Shown here in pieces: positions 1-6,660 of a DNA stretch of 64,000 nt. This DNA comes from Achromobacter xylosoxidans (GTDB taxonomy: Bacteria > Pseudomonadota > Gammaproteobacteria > Burkholderiales > Burkholderiaceae_B). The notes beneath the pieces are model-generated. The model saw nothing but the letters and a program-made list of their open reading frames with translations. It was not told the DNA's origin and did no database searches. A program made the position numbers and the translations under genes. The DNA lies in assembly GCF_014490035.1 (NCBI RefSeq), contig NZ_CP061008.1, positions 2,666,001 to 2,730,000 of the forward strand. Direction: 5' to 3'. How positions within the stretch are numbered: the stretch's first letter is position 1; every line of letters begins with the position of its first letter.

Positions 1-139
1 GGAAGGCGTCGCCCAGCAGCCGCCAGCTGTCTATGGTGAAGGCGTTGAGCTTTTCAGGGCGGTTCAGCACCACGGTCGCGATGTCGCCGTCGCGCTGGCA
101 CAGGATGGGGGATGCGTCGGAAGTGGGGGTAGCGCTCAT
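1..139 (-). CDS. Enoyl-CoA hydratase/isomerase family protein, N-terminal part only
   Basis: The gene starts at 139 and runs off the left edge, so only about 46 residues are visible. They read as the first strand pair of the crotonase fold: a short N-terminal tail, then 'GDIATVVLNRPEKLNAF', the usual LNRP..NA signature. The start has a good ribosome site (AAGGA, 6 nt before ATG). The gene lies just downstream of a Bug solute receptor on the same strand, so the two probably share a transcript; that would fit uptake and CoA-dependent breakdown of a carboxylic acid. The exact reaction cannot be told from this fragment. Confidence 0.8.
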   Translation of the reverse strand, partial: MSATPTSDASPILCQRDGDIATVVLNRPEKLNAFTIDSWRLLGDAF

Positions 140-155
140 GGTGTTCCTTTGCGTG

Positions 156-175
156 GGCGGGGGCGCACCCCCGCC
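156..175 (-). other. Intercistronic GC hairpin between bug and enoyl-CoA hydratase genes
   Basis: An 8-bp perfect stem, GGCGGGGG / CCCCCGCC, with a CGCA loop lies between the Bug gene and the downstream hydratase gene. No run of T follows on either strand, so it is not a typical terminator. Hairpins behind binding-protein genes often stabilise the upstream mRNA or reduce read-through; that role here is inference. Confidence 0.45.
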
Positions 176-189
176 GGGTTGCTGCGGGC

Positions 190-1185
190 TTACTGCTTGG
201 TCAGGCCAAGGCTGGCGGTGAGCTTGCCGTACTTGCTCCATTCGTCCTGCACATAGCTGGCGAAGGCCGCGGGGGTGGCCGGGCCGCCGCCCAGTTCCAT
301 GCCCTGGTCGGCCAGCTTGGCCTTGATCTCGGGATCGGCCAGCGTCTGGCTTAGCGCCTGGTCGAGCTTGTCCAGCACCGGCTTGGGCAGCTTGGCCGGC
401 GCCAGTACCGCGTACCACTGCACGATGTCCAGGCCCTTGATGCCAGACTCGGCCAGCGTCGGCACGTCGGGCAGGCGCTTGCTGCGTTCGGTGCTGGTCA
501 CGGCCAGCGGGCGCAGCTTGCCGGCCTGGATCTGGTTGATGGCGCCGGGCAGGGTGTCGAAGTTCATGTCCACGCTGCCACCCAGCAGATCGGTCATGGC
601 CTGGCCGCTGCCCTTGTACGGCACATGCTCCATGCTGACGCCCGCGATCTGCGAGAAGCGCGCGGCGCTCAGGTGCTGCGGGCTGCCCATGCCGGAAGAC
701 GCGTAGGTCAGCTGCTTGGGTTTGGCGCGAGCGTCGTCCACCAGGTTCTGCACGCTGGCGTAGCTGTGCTTGGTCGGATTCACCACCAGCACGTTGGGTA
801 CCGATCCGATGTAGCGCACCGGCGTGAAGTCCTTGATCGGGTCGACGTTGGACTGCACCACATAGGGCGCGGCGACGGTCGACTGCATGTTGGCGAGCAG
901 CAGGGTGTAGCCGTCCGGATCGGCCTTGGCCACGAAGTCGGCCGCGATCAGTCCCGAAGCGCCGGGTTTGTTCTCGACCACGACCTGCTGGCCCAGCAAC
1001 GCCGAAAGGCGGGCGGACAGGATGCGTGCAGACACGTCGGTGCCGCCGCCGGGCACGAAGCCGACGATCAGGCGTACCGGCCGTTCCGGCCATTTGGATG
1101 CGTCCTGCGCCAGGGCGGGACTGGCGGCGGCCAGGCCGGCGGTCAGCGCCAGGGCGCCGGCGCAGGCGCGAGCGTGCTTGTGCAT
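190..1185 (-). CDS. Bug/TctC family periplasmic solute-binding receptor
   Basis: A 331-aa secreted protein of the Bug family, periplasmic receptors of the tripartite tricarboxylate transporter type that bind small carboxylates and related ligands. Residues 1-26 form a signal peptide ending in ALAQ. The mature part opens with 'WPERPVRLIVGFVPGGGTD', the first ligand-binding loop, and later has 'YKGSGQAMTDLLGGSVDM', typical of the family. No TctA/TctB membrane genes are nearby, so it may work with a distant transporter or in signalling, as known for many Bug proteins. It lies upstream of an enoyl-CoA hydratase gene and opposite a GntR regulator gene. Ligand unknown. Confidence 0.93.
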   Translation of the reverse strand: MHKHARACAGALALTAGLAAASPALAQDASKWPERPVRLIVGFVPGGGTDVSARILSARLSALLGQQVVVENKPGASGLIAADFVAKADPDGYTLLLANMQSTVAAPYVVQSNVDPIKDFTPVRYIGSVPNVLVVNPTKHSYASVQNLVDDARAKPKQLTYASSGMGSPQHLSAARFSQIAGVSMEHVPYKGSGQAMTDLLGGSVDMNFDTLPGAINQIQAGKLRPLAVTSTERSKRLPDVPTLAESGIKGLDIVQWYAVLAPAKLPKPVLDKLDQALSQTLADPEIKAKLADQGMELGGGPATPAAFASYVQDEWSKYGKLTASLGLTKQ

Positions 1186-1248
1186 GTGGGTCTCCTTTGG
1201 TGGTTGTCAGCCTGCCCGCGTGTTGCTTGCTCTATGATGGGGTCAGGT

Positions 1249-1276
1249 TGGTATGCCTTTGGTGTTTGGTATACCA
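1249..1276. promoter_or_regulatory. Probable GntR-family operator in the bug/gntR divergent region
   Basis: A perfect 10-bp palindrome TGGTATACCA lies at 1267-1276, and a degenerate copy, TGGTATGCCT, at 1249-1258, exactly 18 bp upstream. TGGTATACCA-type sites are typical for FCD-subfamily GntR repressors. The site lies between the divergent bug and gntR genes, 39 nt before the gntR start, so control of both genes is likely but inferred. Confidence 0.6.
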
Positions 1277-1314
1277 GATACAAAAATAGTCGAATTAGCG
1301 AGTGGCAACAACTC

Positions 1315-2013
1315 ATGGCTAACCCTGAAGTTATGGACCAGTCCGTCCCCGATTTGGCCATCCATCACCCGACGCTGCCGGCCGTGGTGGCGGAAAAACT
1401 GCGGCAGCTGATCATTGACGGCACCTTCAAGCCGGGCACCTGGCTGAACGAGCGGGACCTGTGCGATCAGCTCAAGATTTCACGCACGCCGCTGCGCGAG
1501 GCCTACCGCATGCTGGCTTCCGACGGCCTGGTGACCCTGCAGCCCAAGCGCGGCGCGATGGTGATCGAGCTGTCGACGGACGACGTCGAGAACATCTTCG
1601 ACGTGCTGTCGGTGCTGGAGGGGCTGGCGGTGCGCAGCGCCGCCGAGCGCGCGACGGACGCGGAACTGGCGCATATCGCGCAACTGCACGCGCAGATGCT
1701 GCAAGGGTATGAACAGCGCGACATCCGCGCGTATTTCGCGGCCAGCATGGGCACGCATATCGCCATCAACCGGGCGGCGCACAACCCGGCGCTGACGCAT
1801 TCCTACGATCGCTTGAACCTGCAGGTGCAGGCGCTGCGCTATAAGTCGAATTTCGATATCGACGAATGGACGGCGGCGGTGGCCGACCACGAGGCCTTTG
1901 TGCAGGCGCTGATGCAGCGCGACGGCGAGCTTGCGGAGTCGCTCATCCGCAAGCATGTGGGCAGCAAGAAGACCTACAACTTGCGCGGACGCGGCGCCCA
2001 AGGTTTGAAGTGA
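1315..2013 (+). CDS. GntR family transcriptional regulator, FCD subfamily
   Basis: A 232-aa regulator. Residues about 20-90 form the winged helix-turn-helix ('VVAEKLRQLIIDGTFKPG', 'ISRTPLREAYRMLASDGLV'), followed by the all-helical FCD effector domain ('VLEGLAVRSAAERATD', then histidines in 'HIAINRAAHN' and 'DHEAFVQAL' that in this family bind a metal and the ligand). It is divergent from the Bug receptor gene, with a palindromic operator between them, so it most likely represses that operon until a carboxylate ligand is present. The ATG at 1315 is chosen because earlier in-frame codons run into the promoter; a second ATG at 1333 is possible. Confidence 0.93.
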   Translation: MANPEVMDQSVPDLAIHHPTLPAVVAEKLRQLIIDGTFKPGTWLNERDLCDQLKISRTPLREAYRMLASDGLVTLQPKRGAMVIELSTDDVENIFDVLSVLEGLAVRSAAERATDAELAHIAQLHAQMLQGYEQRDIRAYFAASMGTHIAINRAAHNPALTHSYDRLNLQVQALRYKSNFDIDEWTAAVADHEAFVQALMQRDGELAESLIRKHVGSKKTYNLRGRGAQGLK

Positions 2014-2026
2014 CCTGTCATCGGCG

Positions 2027-2058
2027 CGGACAGCGCGGGCCCAGGGCTCGGCTGTCCG
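2027..2058. terminator. Possible bidirectional hairpin between convergent gntR and MFS genes
   Basis: An inverted repeat CGGACAGC (2027-2034) / GCTGTCCG (2051-2058) lies in the 58-nt gap between the convergent gntR and MFS genes. No clear T-run follows, so only a weak terminator is proposed. Confidence 0.3.
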
Positions 2059-2071
2059 ACTGCGGGCGCAC

Positions 2072-3355
2072 TCAGGCTGGCTGCGCCACCACGCGCTTCC
2101 TGCCTATCATCAGTGCGATGACGGCGGCGATCAGGCCCGTCATGCCGGAGATGACGAAGGCCATCAGGTAGCTGCCCTGCGCTTCGCGCACGGCGCCCGC
2201 CATCCAGGCGGCGCTGGCCGCACCCAGCTGGTGGCCGGCGACGATCCAGCCGAACACGATGGAAGCGTCGCGCTCGCCGAAGGCTTCTGTCGTCAGGCGC
2301 AGCGTGGGCGGCACCGTGGCGATCCAGTCCAGCCCAAAGAAGATGGCGAAGATCGACAGGCTGTAGAACGAGAAGTCGGAATAGGGCAGGTAGATCAGCG
2401 ACAGTCCGCGCAGGCCGTAGTAGACGAACAGCAGCTTGCGGGGATCGTAGCGGTCGGTGAGCCAGCCGGACGCCGTGGTGCCGATCAGGTCGAAGATGCC
2501 CATCAGCGCCAGAAGACCCGCGGCCTGCACCTCGGGCATGCCGTGGTCGCCGCAAAGCGCGATCAGGTGCGTACCCACCAGGCCGTTGGTGGTGAAACCG
2601 CAAACGAAAAAGGTGGCGAACAGGAACCAGAAGGTGCGCGTGCGCGAGGCCCGCGCCAGCGCGCCGAAGGTGGCCGCCAGCATGCCGGTGCGCGGCGCGG
2701 CAGGCGCGGGCGGCGCATGCGGATCGCTGCCGAAGGGGACCAGCCCGACGCTGGATGGGCGGTCCGGCACCAGCCACCAGGCCAGCGGCACCAGCGCCGC
2801 CGCCGCGGCCGCGACCGTCCACACCACGCGCGTCCAGTCGCCCGACGAGGCCAGCGCCGCCAGCACCGGCAGGAACACCAGCGTGCCGGTGGCGGAACTG
2901 GCGGTCAACAGGCCCATCATTACGCCGCGGTGCTTGGTGAACCAGCGGTTGACGACGGTGGCGCCCAGCACCACGGCGACCGCGCCGGACCCCAGGCCCG
3001 AGAACACGCCCCAGGTCAGCAGCAGATGCCAGGACTGGGTCATGAAGGCGCTGGCCGCGCTGGATGCGGCCATCAGCATCAGCGCGCCGATCAGCACGCG
3101 CCGCAAGCCGAAACGCTCCATCGCGGCGGCCGCGAACGGCCCGACCATGCCATACAGGAAGATGCCGACCGCGGCGGCCAGCGAGATGGTGCTGCGGCTC
3201 CAGCCGAAGGTCTCCTCCAGAGGCACCAGCAACACGCTGGGCGAGGAACGCAGGCCGGCTGAAACCAGCAAGGACAGGAAAATGACCGCGACGACGACGA
3301 AAGCGTACTTCTGGCCGGCGCGCCGGAAAGGGACGGGAGGGTGGGCTATACTCAT
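2072..3355 (-). CDS. MFS transporter (major facilitator superfamily)
   Basis: A 427-aa integral membrane protein with about 12 hydrophobic segments and the MFS halves separated near residue 210 by a charged, Pro/Ala-rich loop. It resembles the oxalate/formate-antiporter-like (monocarboxylate) branch: 'FGWSRSTISLAAAVGIFLYG' in the first half, 'NRWFTKHRGVMMGLLTASSATG' after TM4, and 'TASGWLTDRYDPRKLLF' in the second half. It is divergent from a TetR gene and probably controlled by it. The start codon lies inside the shared inverted-repeat operator and no Shine-Dalgarno sequence precedes it, so translation may be leaderless. Substrate unknown; export of a toxic or metabolic compound would fit the TetR pairing. 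Confidence 0.9.
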   Translation of the reverse strand: MSIAHPPVPFRRAGQKYAFVVVAVIFLSLLVSAGLRSSPSVLLVPLEETFGWSRSTISLAAAVGIFLYGMVGPFAAAAMERFGLRRVLIGALMLMAASSAASAFMTQSWHLLLTWGVFSGLGSGAVAVVLGATVVNRWFTKHRGVMMGLLTASSATGTLVFLPVLAALASSGDWTRVVWTVAAAAAALVPLAWWLVPDRPSSVGLVPFGSDPHAPPAPAAPRTGMLAATFGALARASRTRTFWFLFATFFVCGFTTNGLVGTHLIALCGDHGMPEVQAAGLLALMGIFDLIGTTASGWLTDRYDPRKLLFVYYGLRGLSLIYLPYSDFSFYSLSIFAIFFGLDWIATVPPTLRLTTEAFGERDASIVFGWIVAGHQLGAASAAWMAGAVREAQGSYLMAFVISGMTGLIAAVIALMIGRKRVVAQPA

Positions 3356-3410
3356 GTTACTGACCGGTACGTAATGGAGTTTGCGAATAGTACGTACCGG
3401 TCAGTAACAT
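3354..3410. promoter_or_regulatory. TetR operator: 20-bp perfect inverted repeat
   Basis: Two arms, 3354-3373 and 3391-3410, are perfect reverse complements over 20 bp with a 17-nt spacer. Each arm is itself roughly palindromic around ACCGGT (core TACTGACCGGTACGTA), so each could bind one TetR dimer. The left arm includes two bases of the MFS start codon, and the whole element lies between the divergent MFS and TetR genes. TetR proteins usually bind such sites next to their own gene; here binding would block both promoters. Confidence 0.85.
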
Positions 3411-3459
3411 AGTCAAGCAATTTTTCGCCGTATCCGCCAACCGGAAAAGGAGCCCATTC

Positions 3460-4068
3460 ATGGCCAGCAAAACCTCTGCCGCCGACCGGCCCGCATCCAA
3501 GCCGCCGCTGGCGGCCGAGCGCATCCGCAAGACTGCGCGGGAAATGTTCTACCGGGACGGGATACGGGCAGTGGGCGTGGACGCCATCGTCAACGAGGCG
3601 GGCGTGACCAAACCCAGCCTGTACCGCAGCTTTTCGTCCAAGGACGAGCTGGCGGCGGCCTATCTGCGCGACTACGACGCGGAGTTCTGGGCGCGCTTCG
3701 ACGCGGCCTGCGCGGCGCATCCGGGCGACCCGCGGGCCCAGATCCTGGCCTACCTGACCGGTCTGGGCGTGCGCGCGGTGCAGAACGGCTACCGCGGCTG
3801 CGGCCTGACGAACGCGGCGGTGGAATACCCCGAAGCCGGCCATCCCGCCCGCGCCGTGGCGGTGGAGCACAAGGCCGAACTGCGGCGGCGCCTGGCCGCC
3901 ATGGCGGCGGAAATGGGGGCGGCTGATCCCGACGCGCTGGGCGATGGCCTGTTGCTGTTGTTCGAGGGGGCCTTTGTTTCCAGCCAGCTATTTGGCGAAG
4001 GCGGGCCTGCCGGCCGGGTCGCGCAGATGGCGGACATGCTGATCCAGGCGCATCTTGCGCAGCGCTGA
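3460..4068 (+). CDS. TetR/AcrR family transcriptional regulator
   Basis: A 202-aa repressor-type protein. The N-terminal TetR domain occupies residues about 18-65: 'AERIRKTAREMFYRDGIRAVGVDAI', then the recognition helix 'AGVTKPSLYRSFSSKDEL'. The remaining helices form the ligand-binding and dimer domain; 'NGYRGCGLTNAAVEYPEAGHPAR' resembles the TetR C-terminal type with a conserved Gly-Cys-Gly segment. A strong ribosome site (AAGGAG, 7 nt before ATG) supports the start. It is divergent from an MFS transporter gene and probably binds the 20-bp inverted repeat between them, controlling itself and the exporter. Confidence 0.93.
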   Translation: MASKTSAADRPASKPPLAAERIRKTAREMFYRDGIRAVGVDAIVNEAGVTKPSLYRSFSSKDELAAAYLRDYDAEFWARFDAACAAHPGDPRAQILAYLTGLGVRAVQNGYRGCGLTNAAVEYPEAGHPARAVAVEHKAELRRRLAAMAAEMGAADPDALGDGLLLLFEGAFVSSQLFGEGGPAGRVAQMADMLIQAHLAQR

Positions 4069-4112
4069 TCAGGCGCCCGGGAAAGGGTGGCACAAGAAAG
4101 GTGCGGGCAGCA

Positions 4113-4126
4113 GTGCACATGTGCAC
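4113..4126. promoter_or_regulatory. 14-bp perfect palindrome upstream of the 73-aa gene
   Basis: GTGCACATGTGCAC at 4113-4126 is a perfect 14-bp palindrome in the 184-nt gap between tetR and the small gene at 4253. Its position, about 80 nt upstream of a likely promoter, suits a regulator site, but no protein can be named. Confidence 0.35.
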
Positions 4127-4182
4127 CATTTTTGGTGTTTGTCCCCATTGCGCAACGCACAAAAAAATGCTTAAGAAATTTA

Positions 4183-4211
4183 TTGCGGCGCAGCAAGCAC
4201 AGGTCTAAGAT
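4183..4211 (+). promoter_or_regulatory. Likely sigma-70 promoter of the 73-aa gene
   Basis: TTGCGG (4183-4188) and TAAGAT (4206-4211) are 17 nt apart and lie about 40 nt before the small gene's start. The -35 box overlaps an inverted repeat, TTGC-GGCGCA-GCAA (4183-4196), which could be a repressor site. Confidence 0.45.
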
Positions 4212-4252
4212 GGACTCGTGTTGTTCCACATCGCTTTCTCAAGGAGAGAACC

Positions 4253-4474
4253 ATGAGCGATACCGCGCTGAAGAATGCCCGCATGTCGGATGAGCTGGAA
4301 CGTACCCTGATCCATGACGCGATCATCGCGGAAAGCCTGTCCGGCCACGCTTCCGGTTCGCGCTGGCTGCGCCTGAAAGTGCGCCTGGCCGCCTTCGGCG
4401 GCGCCGTCGGCGAGGTGTTGCACGACATGGACGCCGGCCGTCGCCAGCACCCCGTGGTCTCCGCCTACCACTGA
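4253..4474 (+). CDS. Small conserved-looking protein of unknown function, 73 aa
   Basis: I do not recognise a family. The 73-aa product is soluble-looking and mostly helical: an acidic N-terminal half ('MSDELERTLIHDAIIAESLSG') followed by a basic, small-residue-rich stretch ('GSRWLRLKVRLAAFGGAVGEVLHDMDAG') and a His-rich tail. It is judged real because it has an excellent ribosome site (AAGGAGAG, 6 nt before ATG), a plausible promoter with 17-nt spacing, and its own strong terminator. It stands alone between tetR and the convergent mntH gene. Confidence 0.75.
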   Translation: MSDTALKNARMSDELERTLIHDAIIAESLSGHASGSRWLRLKVRLAAFGGAVGEVLHDMDAGRRQHPVVSAYH

Positions 4475-4493
4475 GCCCGAAAGCGGGTACGAG

Positions 4494-4522
4494 AAAAACG
4501 CCAGCATTGCTGGCGTTTTTTT
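4494..4522. terminator. Strong bidirectional intrinsic terminator
   Basis: AAAAACGCCAGCA / TGCTGGCGTTTTT forms a 13-bp stem including A and T tails with a minimal loop, followed by more T. It lies between the 73-aa gene and the convergent mntH gene and can serve both strands. Confidence 0.9.
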
Positions 4523-4543
4523 ATGCTTGGCTATCCCTGGGGA

Positions 4544-5833
4544 TCAGACCAGCATGTCAGCCACCAGATAGCCATCCAGCAGCAGGATGCCGAGCGTGGC
4601 CGCAACCGCCGCCCAGGCCCAGGCGCCGCGCAGCACGTACCTGCCCATCAGGCTCTTGCGGCAGGCCAGCAGCACCAGCGGCCCCAGCGCGAAGGGCAGG
4701 GCCAGGCTCAGGATGACCTGGCTCAGCACCAGCAGGCCGTCCGGATCCTGGCCGCCGGTGAACGCCAGCAGGCCAACGGCGGCCGCGCCGGCCACCAGCC
4801 GCGTCGCCAGGGCGCGGCGGCGGTCCGACCAGCCGCTACGCACCTGGAAGCCGCGGGACAGGATGCGTCCGGCCAGCACGCCGGTAATGGTGGAGCTTTG
4901 TCCCGCGGCATACAGCGCCACGGCGAACACGACGGCCGCGCCGATGCCCAGGGTCTGGGCGATCACGGCATGCGCGTCGTCCAGGCTGGAAACGATGATG
5001 CCCGAGCCCGACAGCGAGGCGGCGGCGACGATCATGATGGCGGCGTTGATCAGCATGGCCAGGCCCAGCGACACGACGGTGTCGTTGCGCGCCACGCGCA
5101 TGGCCAGGTCGCGGGCGGCCGGCGGCAATTGCTGCGCCCGTTGCGCGAGCGAGCCGGAATGCAGGTACAGGTTATGCGGCATCAGGGTCGCGCCCAGGAT
5201 CCCCAGCGCGATCAGGAAGCCCTGCGGGTCGCGCAGCGCGCGGCCGGTCTGCGTGACCCCGTGCGCCACCTCCGTCCAGGCCGGGTTGGCCTTGAACAGC
5301 AGGAACACGAAGGACATCGCCACCACCGACAGCAGCAGCGCGATGAAGCGTTCATGCTTGTCGGCGTTGCCACGTGTCAGCGCCAGCACGGCGAAAGTAC
5401 CGACGCCGGTCACCGCGACGCCCGCGATCAGCGGCAGCCCGAAGAGCAGGCGCAGCGCGATCGCGCCGCCGATGAGTTCGGCCAGGGCGGTCGCCAGGAT
5501 CGCCGCCTCGCCGGCCAGCCAGGCGGCCTTCGCCACGCGCGGCGACAGGTGGCGGGCCGTCAGCGTGGCCAGGTCCTGTCCGGTGGCCAGCGCCAGGCGC
5601 GACACCAGAATCTGGAAGCCCAGCGCCAGCAGGGCCGAGCTGACGACGACCAGCAGCAACCCGTAGCCGAAGCCGCTGCCGCCCGCGATGTCGGTGGCCC
5701 AGTTGCCCGGATCGATATAGCCCACGGCCACCAGGATGCCGGGGCCGGCGATGCGGCGCAGGCCCGCCGATACCTGGACGTCCTGTGCCAGCGCGGTCCT
5801 GCCGCCGGAAATCGCGTAGATGAATTGGCCCAT
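4544..5833 (-). CDS. mntH: Nramp-family divalent metal (Mn2+/Fe2+) transporter MntH
   Basis: A 429-aa proton-coupled importer of Mn2+ and Fe2+ in the inner membrane. The two Nramp hallmarks are present: 'VGYIDPGNWATD' in TM1 (the Asp-Pro-Gly-Asn metal-binding kink) and 'GATLMPHNLYLHSG' in TM6 (Met-Pro-His-Asn). About 11 hydrophobic segments fit the family. The ATG at 5833 is preferred over an in-frame GTG six bases upstream because AGGAG lies 5 nt before the ATG. A Fur-like palindrome immediately upstream suggests repression by Fur (or a Mur-like Mn-responsive Fur). The gene is monocistronic and shares a terminator with the convergent small gene. Confidence 0.95.
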   Translation of the reverse strand: MGQFIYAISGGRTALAQDVQVSAGLRRIAGPGILVAVGYIDPGNWATDIAGGSGFGYGLLLVVVSSALLALGFQILVSRLALATGQDLATLTARHLSPRVAKAAWLAGEAAILATALAELIGGAIALRLLFGLPLIAGVAVTGVGTFAVLALTRGNADKHERFIALLLSVVAMSFVFLLFKANPAWTEVAHGVTQTGRALRDPQGFLIALGILGATLMPHNLYLHSGSLAQRAQQLPPAARDLAMRVARNDTVVSLGLAMLINAAIMIVAAASLSGSGIIVSSLDDAHAVIAQTLGIGAAVVFAVALYAAGQSSTITGVLAGRILSRGFQVRSGWSDRRRALATRLVAGAAAVGLLAFTGGQDPDGLLVLSQVILSLALPFALGPLVLLACRKSLMGRYVLRGAWAWAAVAATLGILLLDGYLVADMLV

Positions 5834-5842
5834 GCTCACTCC

Positions 5843-5857
5843 TGAGAATGATTCTCA
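5843..5857 (-). promoter_or_regulatory. Fur-type box upstream of mntH
   Basis: TGAGAATGATTCTCA is a perfect 7-1-7 palindrome matching the core of the Fur box, 10 nt upstream of the mntH ATG, so a bound repressor would cover the start region. Whether Fe- or Mn-loaded protein acts here cannot be told from the sequence. Confidence 0.75.
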
Positions 5858-5971
5858 TCATCCTCTTGGGGAAAGCGGTCGTCAAATTGATTTTGGGCAA
5901 GCAGGGGATAGGGCGGCCCAATGGATCCCGTGGCGCCGCCCTTGGTGGACGGGCCACGGGTCGGGAGAGGA

Positions 5972-6397
5972 TCAGGACTTGAGCTTGGCGTCCATGGAGA
6001 TCTTGGCGTTCAGCACCTTGGACACGGGGCATCCTTTTTCCGCCTTGCGGGCCGCGTCCTCGAAGGCCTGGGCGCTGGCGCCGGGGATGACGGCTTCCAC
6101 GGTCAGGTGCACGGCGGTGATGGCAAAGCCGCCGTCCACCTTGTCCAGGGTGACCTCGGCCTTGGTGTCCAGGCTTTGCGCCACCATGCCTGCTTCGGAC
6201 AGGATGTTGGACAGGGCCATGGTGAAGCAGCCGGCATGCGCCGCGCCCAGCAGTTCCTCGGGATTGGTGCCCGGGGTGTCGCCGAAACGGGTGTTAAAGC
6301 CGTAGGCTTGTTCCTTGAGCGCGCCGCTCTGCGTGGAGATCGTGCCCTTGCCGGTCTTCAGATCGCCCGACCAGTGGGCGCTTGCGGTTTTCTTCAT
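5972..6397 (-). CDS. osmC: OsmC peroxiredoxin-like peroxidase
   Basis: A 141-aa protein that closely follows Escherichia coli OsmC over its whole length ('AHWSGDLKTGKGT', 'YGFNTRFGDTPGTNPEELLGAAHAGC', ending in 'LKS'). OsmC reduces organic hydroperoxides in the cytoplasm with two active-site cysteines; both are seen, in 'AAHAGCFTMALS' and 'EKGCPVSKVL'. The start at 6397 matches the family start and has AGGAG 6 nt upstream. It is divergent from a LivK-like receptor gene across a 263-nt gap containing a 16-bp palindrome. Confidence 0.95.
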   Translation of the reverse strand: MKKTASAHWSGDLKTGKGTISTQSGALKEQAYGFNTRFGDTPGTNPEELLGAAHAGCFTMALSNILSEAGMVAQSLDTKAEVTLDKVDGGFAITAVHLTVEAVIPGASAQAFEDAARKAEKGCPVSKVLNAKISMDAKLKS

Positions 6398-6510
6398 GCG
6401 TGACTCCTGTAGAAGGGCCGCGCCCGTCGCGTGCGCGGCCGGTGTGGGAGGGCGCGGGCCGCCGGCTGGGGCGGGGCGCTTTGCCTGAGATGGCATGGAC
6501 GATGATACGG

Positions 6511-6526
6511 CGGACGCATGCGTCCG
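6511..6526. promoter_or_regulatory. 16-bp perfect palindrome between osmC and the LivK-like gene
   Basis: CGGACGCATGCGTCCG at 6511-6526 is a perfect 16-bp palindrome in the 263-nt divergent gap, 114 nt from osmC and 135 nt from the receptor gene. It could be an operator; nothing else in this gap is recognisable apart from GC-rich partial repeats near 6415-6445. Confidence 0.35.
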
Positions 6527-6660
6527 GCGCGGAAAGCGTCTGCGCGCAACGGCAAGCCGATGTAACCGCAGGCCCGCTTTATTGATCCGGGTCGCAAGGC
6601 GGCGCTCACCCATCAGGCAAAATACAGGCATCTGCTCAAACCTCGCCGAGAACTGCTGTC

